Below, piece by piece: positions 42,077 to 50,834 of a stretch of 64,000 bases of DNA; position 1 is the first letter of the stretch; each line of letters starts with the position of its first letter. Source of the DNA: Tritonibacter horizontis (GTDB taxonomy: Bacteria; Pseudomonadota; Alphaproteobacteria; Rhodobacterales; Rhodobacteraceae); the NCBI RefSeq assembly GCF_001518015.1, contig NZ_LPUY01000064.1, positions 1 to 64,000 on the forward strand. Reading direction: 5' to 3'. The notes beneath the pieces are model-generated. The model was not told the DNA's origin. It searched no databases and saw nothing but the letters and a program-made list of their open reading frames with translations. The position numbers and the translations under genes were made by a program.

Positions 42077-43552
42077 TTATCCCCAGTCGCGGCAGACATA
42101 TTTGACGTCCGTGAATTCTTCCATGCCGAGACGCGCGCCTTCGCGCCCCAGCCCGGATTGCTTGGTGCCGCCAAAGGGGATCGGCGCGCCGGTGACTTTG
42201 GTGCGGTTCACCGCCACCATACCGAATTGCAACGCACGGCTAAGTCGATAGATCCGGCGCGGATCATGGCTGTGCACATAGGCGACCAGACCGTATTCGC
42301 TGTCATTGGCCCGTTCGATCACCTCGTCCTCGCTGTCAAACGGCACAATCGCGGCCACGGGCCCAAAGGTTTCTTCGGCAAGGATCAGGGCCCCGGCCGG
42401 CACATCCGTCAGAACGGTCGGCTGATAAAACAGGGGTCCCAGCGCATGCCGCTCGCCGCCGCAGGCCAGCGTTGCGCCCTTGGCCAGTGCATCGGCGACG
42501 TGTTCTTCTTGTTTCAACACAGCCTTTTCGTTCATCAGCGGGCCAATATCCGGGTCGTCCATCCCTTTGCCGATCGTCAGCGCCTTTGTCGCCTCAACGA
42601 ACCGATCACAAAAGACCTGATAGATTTCGCGTTCGACAAAAATCCGGTTGGCGCCAAGGCAATCCTGACCGGAGGTGGCGAATTTTGCCTTGATTGTTTC
42701 CACCACGGCGCGGTCGAGGTCGCAATCCTTGAACACGATCACTGGCGCATGTCCGCCCAGTTCCATCACCAGCCGTTTGACCGTATCGGCAGATTGCCGA
42801 TAGAGCAATTTTCCGATTTCGGTGGAGCCGGTGAAGGACAGCGCCCGCACCCGTGCATCCCGTGTCCAGGGCTCGACCACGGTGGGCGCATGGCCGGTGA
42901 CCACGTTGAACACGCCCTTGGGGATGCCGGCGCGTTCCGCCAACTCCGCCAAGGCCAGCGCGCTGAACGGGGTTTCGCCGGAAGGATGTGCCACCACGGT
43001 GCAGCCCGCCGCCAGCGCCGCCGCCGCCTTGCGGGTCAGCATGGCCGCAGGAAAATTCCACGGGGTGATCAGCGCGGCGACGCCGACAGGTTCGCGCCAC
43101 AGCTCCACCTCGGCATCCGGCAGATGGCTGGTGACGCCTTCGATGTTCGGCCGTTTGGCCTCCTCGGCATAAAATTCGACAAAGGCCGCGCCATAGTCGA
43201 TTTCGCCGCGCGCCTCTGACAGGGGTTTGCCTTGTTCCAGCACCATCAGCCGGGCGAGATCTTCCTTGTGTTCGATCATCAGATCGAACCACCGGCGCAG
43301 GATGCGGCTGCGCTCTTGCGGCAAAATACCGGCCCAATCGGCAAATGCGGCCTGGGCTGCATCAACAGCGGCGGTGGAATCCTCGGCCGTCATGGCTGTG
43401 ACATCGCCGATGACATCCCCCGTCGCGGGGTCCGTTACCGAGATGACCTTGCCCGTGGAGGATGCGCACCATTTTCCATTCACGTAGGAAAAGGACCGCA
43501 CCAGCGATTTATCACGGATCTCCGCGCGGGCGGAAAGAGCAGATACCGACAT
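42077..43552 (-). CDS. doeC: NAD(P)-dependent aldehyde dehydrogenase (DoeC/Ssd type)
   Basis: A 491-residue aldehyde dehydrogenase. VMELGGHAPVIVFKDCDLDR contains the conserved Glu, and FATSGQDCLGANRIFVER the catalytic Cys region. ATG 43552 has a perfect AAAGGAGG ribosome site; the longer frame runs into the regulator gene. In the ectoine pathway it oxidises aspartate semialdehyde to aspartate. Sequence alone equally fits succinate-semialdehyde dehydrogenase; context with doeB/asnC/doeD favours the ectoine role. Confidence 0.82.
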   Translation of the reverse strand: MSVSALSARAEIRDKSLVRSFSYVNGKWCASSTGKVISVTDPATGDVIGDVTAMTAEDSTAAVDAAQAAFADWAGILPQERSRILRRWFDLMIEHKEDLARLMVLEQGKPLSEARGEIDYGAAFVEFYAEEAKRPNIEGVTSHLPDAEVELWREPVGVAALITPWNFPAAMLTRKAAAALAAGCTVVAHPSGETPFSALALAELAERAGIPKGVFNVVTGHAPTVVEPWTRDARVRALSFTGSTEIGKLLYRQSADTVKRLVMELGGHAPVIVFKDCDLDRAVVETIKAKFATSGQDCLGANRIFVEREIYQVFCDRFVEATKALTIGKGMDDPDIGPLMNEKAVLKQEEHVADALAKGATLACGGERHALGPLFYQPTVLTDVPAGALILAEETFGPVAAIVPFDSEDEVIERANDSEYGLVAYVHSHDPRRIYRLSRALQFGMVAVNRTKVTGAPIPFGGTKQSGLGREGARLGMEEFTDVKYVCRDWG

Positions 43553-43635
43553 GTCGAAGCCTCCTTTGAACATGCCGCGAGTCTGCACCTGTGAAACAGA
43601 AGATGTGACTGAACATCCCCGTCCCGGCAGAGGAT

Positions 43636-44115
43636 TCACCCTGTACCGAGCAAGATTTCAAACGGAGGCGCGCCCAAACCCTTGACCGGCTTGGTCACGA
43701 TATAGGTGAAATAGCGGCTCAACCCGATCCGGGCATCCAGCATCGCGTCAATCAGACGTTGGTAGGCGTCGATGTCACAGGTCACAATCTGTAGCAGGTA
43801 ATCGAAGCCGCCGCCCAACGCCCAGCAGGCTGTTACCTCGTCGTAGCGCTGCATGCCGGCCTCGAAAGCCCGAAAACTGGCAGCCGTGTGATCCGCCAGT
43901 TCCGCGGCGACAAAAACCGTCACATGGGGGCCAAGTTTCTTGAGGTTGATCCGGGCGCTGTACCCTTCGATCAGGCCTGCTTTTTCCAGCTTTTTCAGGC
44001 GTTCCCAGCACGGTGTCGGCGACAGGCCCACCTTGTCTGCCAGCGCCGCCTTGGTGATGCGGCCATCATGAGACAGAACGCGCAGAATTTCCAGGTCGCG
44101 CTGATCCAAAAGCAT
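43636..44115 (-). CDS. asnC: Lrp/AsnC regulator of ectoine catabolism
   Basis: A 159-residue Lrp/AsnC regulator. The winged helix is LDQRDLEILRVLSHDGRITK and KVGLSPTPCWERLKKLEKAG, followed by the RAM domain with GGGFDYLLQIVTCDID. ATG 44115 lies one base after the doeB stop. It corresponds to DoeX/AsnC, which in Halomonas and Ruegeria binds the ect-degradation promoter and senses a diaminobutyrate intermediate. Placing it between doeB and doeC is characteristic of that operon. Confidence 0.87.
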   Translation of the reverse strand: MLLDQRDLEILRVLSHDGRITKAALADKVGLSPTPCWERLKKLEKAGLIEGYSARINLKKLGPHVTVFVAAELADHTAASFRAFEAGMQRYDEVTACWALGGGFDYLLQIVTCDIDAYQRLIDAMLDARIGLSRYFTYIVTKPVKGLGAPPFEILLGTG

Positions 44116-44116
44116 A

Positions 44117-45109
44117 TCAGTCCTCAACCACGCCGATCACGGCCACGCAGTCGCCGGATTTTATCAGTCCGGGGAAATGGCGGCTGATCAGAATCCCGCT
44201 GCGACGGGCATAATACCCGGTCGGCGCAACACCGGTCCGATCCTGTGGCCAGACCCGTGCGATCAGCGCACCAGCCTCGACCGTCTCTCCCAGATCCACC
44301 ATGATCTCGAACAACCCATCGCCTTCGGCAAAGAGAAAACAATCGCCATCCGGCATATCGAGGTTGACGGTCGGCGCGATCTGCATCTCTCCGGCGAGGA
44401 TACCGGCATGGATCAGCACGTTGCGCAGCCCTTTACGGGCAATTGCATTGCTGCGCGCGGACGAGCTGCCGCCGCCGCCCAGTTCTGTGGTCACCAGCAC
44501 CTTGCCCATGTCCTCGACCGCAGTGTCATACATGCCCGCGCTGTCGATCTCCAACAACTGCACCGAATAGGGCGCGTTGAAGGCTTTCATTGCGGCGTAG
44601 CAGGCCACTTGCAGGGGCTTGTCGTCAAGAATATGCGCGGCTGCGAAAGGGACAAAATCCAGCGTCTTGCCGCCCGAGTGGAAATCCACGGCGATATCCG
44701 CCAACGGCAACAGGGTGCGTTGGAAATAATCCGCGATCTTCTCCGTGACCGTGCCGTCTGGCCGCCCTGGAAAGGACCGGTTGAGGTTCCCCCGATCAAT
44801 GGGCGAGGTCCGGGTCCCGGCGCGAAACGCCGGAGCATTGAAATAGGGCACGATGATCAGGCGGCCTGTCACATCCTCGGCGCGGGTGGTCTGCGCCAGT
44901 TCCTGCAGGGCGACCGGACCCTCGTACTCATCGCCATGATTGGCCCCGGTCAACAGCGCCGTCTTGCCCTCGCCATTCTGGATCACCGTCAGCGGGATCA
45001 TCACCGACCCCCAGGCGCTGTCGTCACGGCTGTAGGGCAGCTTCAGAAAGCCATGATGCACGCCGTCCTGATCCAGCGGAATGGTCGGAGAGATCGGATT
45101 CGCCTTCAT
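44117..45109 (-). CDS. doeB: N-acetyl-diaminobutyrate deacetylase (DoeB/EutE)
   Basis: A 330-residue zinc deacylase of the AstE/AspA (M14-like) family. TGANHGDEYEGPVALQEL holds the H-x-x-E zinc pair, and IAVDFHSGGKTLDFVPF holds the third ligand. ATG 45109 follows AAAGGA. DoeB/EutE removes the acetyl group from N-alpha-acetyl-diaminobutyrate produced by ectoine hydrolase. Its neighbours asnC, doeC and doeD support this reading over succinylglutamate desuccinylase. The hydrolase (doeA/eutD) and uptake genes are missing from the window. Confidence 0.85.
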   Translation of the reverse strand: MKANPISPTIPLDQDGVHHGFLKLPYSRDDSAWGSVMIPLTVIQNGEGKTALLTGANHGDEYEGPVALQELAQTTRAEDVTGRLIIVPYFNAPAFRAGTRTSPIDRGNLNRSFPGRPDGTVTEKIADYFQRTLLPLADIAVDFHSGGKTLDFVPFAAAHILDDKPLQVACYAAMKAFNAPYSVQLLEIDSAGMYDTAVEDMGKVLVTTELGGGGSSSARSNAIARKGLRNVLIHAGILAGEMQIAPTVNLDMPDGDCFLFAEGDGLFEIMVDLGETVEAGALIARVWPQDRTGVAPTGYYARRSGILISRHFPGLIKSGDCVAVIGVVED

Positions 45110-45318
45110 GTCGTCGTCCTTTGCCAGCCCTGTCATGAGAACCGGTTCAGCAACCGGTCAGCTGCCAGCAATACGGCGACTGCGCGCGAATTCAACCCCT
45201 GTGCCGGTTTTGCCTGCCCGACAGACGCGCCGACGCCCCATGTGGATGCAAGCCGGGCCGCCGCTAGGGGCTGACGGTGGCCCCAGATCGCAACGCCCCG
45301 CCCCCTGTCAAAGCGCCG

Positions 45319-45783
45319 TCAGGCCGTGCTGCGCTTTTTACGGGCGACCGGCCCCGTGTCGGGCGCAGGATCAGGGCCAGGCTGCAACGGGCTGATATCG
45401 GCTTCTGGTTGCGGTGCCTCCTCCGCCGGCAGCTCCGTCAACCCTGGCGCAGGCGGTTGCAACGCCTCGATATCAAACGAAAAATCCATCGCATAGACGC
45501 GCTGACCATAATCCTTCAGCGCCGACAGAAACGCAGGATCTCCCCGGTAGACTTTTCGCTTGCTCAGGGCAAACTGCGGCAAATCCGGATCGGTCGGGAT
45601 TTCCTTCAGGATCACGTAACTGCGCGCGTTCAGCTCCGCCACTTCCGCCGCGATATAGGCCTCCTGACCGCTCGCAGGGGTGGTGATGTCGATGTGACCC
45701 GCCGCGTCGATGGTGCCAGTTCCCAATGCAACCCGACGCCCGTCGTCAAACAGATAGGTGATCTCGATAGAAGTTGTTGTCAT
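45319..45783 (-). CDS. Hypothetical protein downstream of the giant helical protein
   Basis: A 154-residue protein. Residues 1-105 look like one globular domain (IEITYLFDDGRRVALGTGTI, AALKD-like helix LSALKDYGQRVYAMDFSFDI), followed by a Pro/Glu-rich disordered tail ending in RKKRSTA. No signal peptide or known motif. It starts 37 bases after the 1607-residue gene and probably shares its transcript, which suggests a joint function. Confidence 0.65.
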   Translation of the reverse strand: MTTTSIEITYLFDDGRRVALGTGTIDAAGHIDITTPASGQEAYIAAEVAELNARSYVILKEIPTDPDLPQFALSKRKVYRGDPAFLSALKDYGQRVYAMDFSFDIEALQPPAPGLTELPAEEAPQPEADISPLQPGPDPAPDTGPVARKKRSTA

Positions 45784-45820
45784 AACAGCTTTCCTTCGTT
45801 CATTTTGCTCGGCAACCGCG

Positions 45821-48800
45821 TCAAACGGTCGGGGCTTGCTTCAGCGCTTTTTGCACATCTCCACCGGTCTTCCAGGCGTGTTCCTCAAGCGGCTGTTTCA
45901 GGTAGCAATCCCTGTCTTCCTTGCCGACCACATATCCGTAGGGATCGGAGTTGGCGGCAAACATCAGCGCCTGTTTGTATTCGGGGTCGCCCGGCAGGAT
46001 CAGCCCTTCTTGCAACCGCTGCACCAGATAGTCCTGATAGTTGTGGGCGTTTTCATGCACGATGGTGTCAATCGTATCGAAGAAGTCATCGAACGTCGCC
46101 TCTTCGTGGGTATTGATATTGATCACATTGGTCGACGGGTTGAACGACCCAAGATCGCCCGGTGGCTCCGAAAAGGTCTGAACCGTTGGCACCGGCATTC
46201 CGTAGATCTCGCATTCCGCCTTTAACGTCTTGGTCAGCAACGCGACCTTGCGCTCGGCGGAAATCATCGTGCCGGGATCGGTATCTGCCCAATTGGCGCG
46301 CGCCGCCTGCAGTTCCTGATCGTCGCGGATCGCCTCCTTCAGCTTGTCGCGCCGTTCATCATCCACCTTGATGAAATCCGGATCGAGTTCCATCGACATA
46401 TAGACCTTGATCTGCAATTCGCGCTGCTTCTGGGTCAGGCTCTTTTTCTGACCGCGAAGCGCGTTCAGCAAGTCGATTTTTTCTTCCGTCGTCTTTGTTT
46501 TCAGATCGGCCGGGTCGATGGCATCAAGCTGGGTTTCGGCCACGGTCGCCTTTTGCGCGGCTGCCAGATCCGCCGCCGCATGATCGGTTTCCTTTGCAAC
46601 CAGCGCATTTGCGGCCTTGCCGACATCGGCAACAAAGATCAGCGCCGCGTCATAGTCGTGACCGAAAAAGGCCTTGCGATAGAGCCCCATGACCTCGTCG
46701 AACCGGGCAACCAATTTTTCCAGCTCAGGCGTCAGGGGACGCATCGCATTCGCTTTGGTATAGGTCGCACTGATCTTCGCCCACTCGGCCGCAACCGCAT
46801 CGCGTTTCGGTTTGAGCAGATCGTGCTGCGCCTTCACCGTCAAAAGCTCTGCGAGGGCGGTTTTCAGGGCTGCGAAAGCGGCGCGGGCTTTGGTGTATTC
46901 CTTGGCCTGAAAGAGACCAACTGCGGCTGAGAGGCTGGCGCGAAACACCGTGATTTTATCCTCTGTTTCACGGTCAACCGGCTCCATTGCATCTGCGAGA
47001 TCCCGATCGGTCTTCAGCGCCGTCCATTCATCCGAGAACCATTTTCTGTCCGCGACCAGCCTGTCATGATCCGCCTTCAATCCTTCCAGCTTCACCAGAA
47101 CCGGTTCCAGTGCCGCGAATTTTTCAAGGCCAAGTACGAAATTGTCTTTTACATCAGCGTCATCACACTCATCCGAGAGGTCATCGACCTGTTTTTTCAG
47201 GTCTTTGATCTCATCATTGATGTCACTGAACTGGAGCACTGCTGCCACACGCGCGACAAACACATCGTTGTATTTCGCTTCGAATTCGGTTTCACGCAGA
47301 CCCTTTGCCGCTTGTGCCCCCGCGACAGCGGCCTGTGTCTCCGCAGAAATCACCGCTAGCTCGTCTAGGACGGCAACCGCTTCGAGATATCGTTCATCGG
47401 CCAGCAAGTCTTCGTATCGCACCCACTTGTCATTCAGTCGCCTGTCGAACGTGTCAAGATCCGGGGCATTGTCCGCGGTCTCATCCAACGCATCATCGAC
47501 ATCCGGCTCGACCACCAGAACCCGGTCCGCGCAGGCCTGCCGCGCCGCCGCTTTTGCCTTGTCGCTCTCCGCCTTTTCCGCCAGCACCGCATCGGCCTTC
47601 GCCACGGCATCTGTCAGCGCATCCATTGCACCAGGCGCGGCCGTTTTATCCGCAGCGAGCAACACATCCCATGCCGCCGTGAAGGCAGCAAAAAGCCCCA
47701 TCATCTTGTCGGTATAGGGTTTGACCGCATGGGCGTCGTTCAGCTTGGCTTGCACCTTGGCGTATTCATCACGCATCAGGCGGCGGTCCGCCTGAGCTTG
47801 TTGATCTGCCGCGTCCAGACCCGTCAGTTCCTGCGCCAGCGTTTCCAGTTCGCCTACCAGTGCGACGCATTTGGCCACATCCCCGGCGGTGTTATAGGCC
47901 TCGACAAAGCTTGCGATTTTCGCGTTCATCGACGCGACACAGGCCAAAAAGTCAGGTGTCGCCCCGGTTCTGCTTCGTGTCGCATCGGTCCCGTCGCGGA
48001 CTGCGACAAAGCGCTGCAATGCGTCGTCCCGATCCGCCTGCAAGGCGGCGCAGGTGTCTTTCAGGTCGATCAGGCGCTGCGCGTCGATCAGCCCCTGACT
48101 GATCTGGGCGTCTACCGTTGGCCAGTCATTCACTTTCGCGGCTTCTTCTGCCGCCTTGGCTGCCGCTTCGGTGTCCTTGAACAACTGGGCAGCCTCGGTG
48201 GTGTTCTCCAAAGTCAGCTGGGCCTCGGCGTATTTGACGGCAAACTCACCAGACTTGGCTAGGACTGTCTTGCGCAAGGCCACAAGCACATCGAATTCCG
48301 CTTTTCGAGCCAACAGCTTGGCCGTTGCCCGCCGCAGGACGTCAATCGCCGCAAGTGCCCGGCCATACTCTTTTCCGTTCAGGCGCAGACCCGCAATCGA
48401 ATCGGCGTTCTGGAAGGCGGTTACATCCGCTTTGAACTCCGCCGAGACCTCGTAGATCGTGCGGGCCACATCCAGGTCGCCCTTCAGCGCCCCATGCTCG
48501 CGCAGCGCTTGCTCCTTCAGTGCTGCGGCCTTGGTGATCTCAGCCTCTTCAGCCTGCAGTTGCGTGATGGTCGCAAGCAGCGATTTCAGCATCGCCTCTG
48601 CGGGCTTGAGCTTCTCGGCCCCGGTCAGCTTGTCGATCTGGGCGGACTGGAACACAAGCGCGCGCTGCAATTTCAGGGCAAGTTTGGTGTCCCCCGGAAG
48701 CGCTTTCAACTGGTCGATCTCTGCGGATTTGGCGTCGCGATCCGCCACCACCTTGGCCAGTGCCGCGCGCAGTGCTGCCCGCGCCTGTGCCGGCGCAATC

Positions 48801-50644
48801 AGCTGGTCAAAGGCCCGCAACGCATCCGTTGCCCGGCCAAAATCTTCGGACGTTGGCGCGACAGCGGCCAGCGCCTCGGTGACTTTCGTGCGCTGCGCTT
48901 CGAATGCGGCAGCTTCGTCCTCCGTCGCGCCCTCGGGCGTTGTCAGTTTCGCAAGTGACTCCAATAGGTTCTTCTTGCGTTTCTCGATGACGGTCTTTTC
49001 GAACTCGATCTCGGCAAGAAGCGTCGCATAAGCGGTGACTTTTGCCTTTGCACCGGTCAGGTCATCTGTGCGCGATGCGGCCGTTGCATCGGTATAAAGC
49101 GTCGCAGCATCGCCCGATTTATAGGGCATGAATGGCAGGGCAAGATCCATTCGGACCTTGTAGGCCTCCAGCTCCGCGCGCAGTGCCGCGGCATCCTCCA
49201 ACGCCGCGATGGTCTTGGCCATCTCCGCGCCTGCGGCCGCCGCATCCTGCTGATCGGAGGTGTCTGCCGCGGCCGCCGCGGCCGCCAGCTCCCGCACCTT
49301 TTCAAACGACGCCAGGGCCGCTGCGTACTCCTCGTTTTCCAGCTTCCCCTGGGCAAAGGCAAAGGCCGCGCGCAAGCCATCCAGATCGCCTGTGCCCTTT
49401 TCAATCGCCGCATCAAAGAGTTTGCTGACCTCGATCAACTCGTCTGCCGCCCGCTGGCGCAGCCGCGCCGCCTCTGCGATCAGCAGCTCAACCTTGGTCA
49501 GCGTGACCCGCGCCAGATCCAGATCATTGCTGGAAACCGCCGACTGAATTTCACCGGCAAAGCCTTTGGCCTCGTTCAGCTTTTCAGGTAAAACCTTGAT
49601 CGCCGCCTTGAGGTCCGGGCCAAGGGATTTCAACGCCGCCAGGATTTCCTTGCCAGTCTGCAATTCTTTTTTGCGGGTTTCGACGGTGCCCTCGCGCGCG
49701 CCCTCGGGGGCTGCGCTCTCGGCCTCGCGCAGCAGCTTGTTCACTTCCGCCGCAGCCTTGATCGCGACCGCAAATTTGTTGCCGTCAGCCTGTTCCAGCG
49801 CGTAGCCCCAAACCGCGCGGATCTTTGATACGTCACCGGCGTTGCGCTTCAGGGCCGCAGCAACTTCGCCCTCCAGTTTGGACTTGATCGCCAGCCATTT
49901 CGCCGCGTTCGGATCTGCTTCTCCGTCGCCCGCTGGTGGGCCGTCCGGCGGCGGCGGCGCCCCGGCCCCTGCCGAGGCGACAATCTTGTCCAGGGCGGCG
50001 CTGACCTTGGCCAGGCCCGCTTCCAGTTTCTCGACCTCTTTGGCCTTCAGCATCTCCACAAGTTGGGTATAGGGTTTGGTGAAGGGTTTGCGGGCATCCG
50101 CATCAAGCCCCTGCACCCGCGCGCCCAGCGCCTTCAGATCGCCCTTCATCCGAACCAGAACATCGCCCTCGGCCAGCGGCTCAGGGCTGACTGCTGCAGG
50201 CGGGGTCGGCGCTGTTTCGGGTCCGACCGGCGCTTCGGTCGGCGCCACAGCAGGCGGGGCTTCAGCCAAATCAGGATCGTCGGGCAGCCCCTCCTCGACA
50301 TCGCTGTCGAGGATACTGCCATCCGGGCCGAGGATCTGGATATTCAGGTTTACCTTTTGGGATTTCAGATATTTCTTCAGCTTCTTGGCCATCGAAGGAA
50401 GCTCTTTGTCGCAGGTCAGCGACATCAGCTTGCCTTCGACAGTGACCGTGCCAAACGCGGCTTTTTTGCCGACACCTTCGTCTTTGGCAGCTTTCCCGAC
50501 CACCTTGGCCGGTTTGCGCAGGTCGAGGCCGAAATAGTCATCGGCGGGTCCGCTGCCGGGGTTGTACCCAAAGGCCAGCGGTTTCTTCCGTGCCATTTTA
50601 ATAAGGCTTTTTAGTTCTCCACCCTTAACGTCAAACGTCCCCAT
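45821..50644 (-). CDS. Giant helical-repeat protein with C-terminal HExxH peptidase-like domain
   Basis: A 1607-residue protein I do not recognise as a named family. Residues 1-115 form a small alpha/beta domain (GGELKSLIKMARKKPLAFGY, FGTVTVEGKLMSLTCDKELP). A Pro/Ala-rich acidic linker covers 116-165. Residues about 165-1440 are an extended Ala/Lys/Glu/Asp-rich helical array with imperfect repeats of roughly 95 residues. The last 130 residues change character and contain HENAHNYQ at 1530-1537, an HExxH zinc motif, with LEEHAW about 55 residues later as a possible third ligand. There is no signal peptide. A 154-residue gene follows. Confidence 0.85.
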   Translation of the reverse strand: MGTFDVKGGELKSLIKMARKKPLAFGYNPGSGPADDYFGLDLRKPAKVVGKAAKDEGVGKKAAFGTVTVEGKLMSLTCDKELPSMAKKLKKYLKSQKVNLNIQILGPDGSILDSDVEEGLPDDPDLAEAPPAVAPTEAPVGPETAPTPPAAVSPEPLAEGDVLVRMKGDLKALGARVQGLDADARKPFTKPYTQLVEMLKAKEVEKLEAGLAKVSAALDKIVASAGAGAPPPPDGPPAGDGEADPNAAKWLAIKSKLEGEVAAALKRNAGDVSKIRAVWGYALEQADGNKFAVAIKAAAEVNKLLREAESAAPEGAREGTVETRKKELQTGKEILAALKSLGPDLKAAIKVLPEKLNEAKGFAGEIQSAVSSNDLDLARVTLTKVELLIAEAARLRQRAADELIEVSKLFDAAIEKGTGDLDGLRAAFAFAQGKLENEEYAAALASFEKVRELAAAAAAADTSDQQDAAAAGAEMAKTIAALEDAAALRAELEAYKVRMDLALPFMPYKSGDAATLYTDATAASRTDDLTGAKAKVTAYATLLAEIEFEKTVIEKRKKNLLESLAKLTTPEGATEDEAAAFEAQRTKVTEALAAVAPTSEDFGRATDALRAFDQLIAPAQARAALRAALAKVVADRDAKSAEIDQLKALPGDTKLALKLQRALVFQSAQIDKLTGAEKLKPAEAMLKSLLATITQLQAEEAEITKAAALKEQALREHGALKGDLDVARTIYEVSAEFKADVTAFQNADSIAGLRLNGKEYGRALAAIDVLRRATAKLLARKAEFDVLVALRKTVLAKSGEFAVKYAEAQLTLENTTEAAQLFKDTEAAAKAAEEAAKVNDWPTVDAQISQGLIDAQRLIDLKDTCAALQADRDDALQRFVAVRDGTDATRSRTGATPDFLACVASMNAKIASFVEAYNTAGDVAKCVALVGELETLAQELTGLDAADQQAQADRRLMRDEYAKVQAKLNDAHAVKPYTDKMMGLFAAFTAAWDVLLAADKTAAPGAMDALTDAVAKADAVLAEKAESDKAKAAARQACADRVLVVEPDVDDALDETADNAPDLDTFDRRLNDKWVRYEDLLADERYLEAVAVLDELAVISAETQAAVAGAQAAKGLRETEFEAKYNDVFVARVAAVLQFSDINDEIKDLKKQVDDLSDECDDADVKDNFVLGLEKFAALEPVLVKLEGLKADHDRLVADRKWFSDEWTALKTDRDLADAMEPVDRETEDKITVFRASLSAAVGLFQAKEYTKARAAFAALKTALAELLTVKAQHDLLKPKRDAVAAEWAKISATYTKANAMRPLTPELEKLVARFDEVMGLYRKAFFGHDYDAALIFVADVGKAANALVAKETDHAAADLAAAQKATVAETQLDAIDPADLKTKTTEEKIDLLNALRGQKKSLTQKQRELQIKVYMSMELDPDFIKVDDERRDKLKEAIRDDQELQAARANWADTDPGTMISAERKVALLTKTLKAECEIYGMPVPTVQTFSEPPGDLGSFNPSTNVININTHEEATFDDFFDTIDTIVHENAHNYQDYLVQRLQEGLILPGDPEYKQALMFAANSDPYGYVVGKEDRDCYLKQPLEEHAWKTGGDVQKALKQAPTV

Positions 50645-50773
50645 GGCGCAGTCTCCCCAAAATGCAAAAAATCGTAGTCGCTCAAACGTATTGAGCTAAC
50701 GCTACGACACCTGGGGCGCTTGGGGGAAGAAATTTAACGAAGTGTTAGAAACAATCTGCTTCTGGCGCAGGCG

Positions 50774-50818
50774 CATGGCGGGCAGCAGTCGACACAGGTT
50801 GCCTGCTGCCTCGCCATG
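50774..50818. terminator. Long imperfect hairpin after the FAH-family gene
   Basis: CATGGCG (50774-50780) pairs with CGCCATG (50812-50818), and GCAGCAG (50782-50788) with CTGCTGC (50803-50809). No T tract on either strand. It lies 17 bases beyond the end of the deoxysugar operon and probably caps the mRNA. Confidence 0.55.
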
Positions 50819-50834
50819 TTCCGATCTGTCAGGG

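Noticed and set aside
50774-50818. Terminal inverted repeat of an insertion sequence
   Set aside because: It is a single local hairpin with no transposase; both flanks are ordinary genes.
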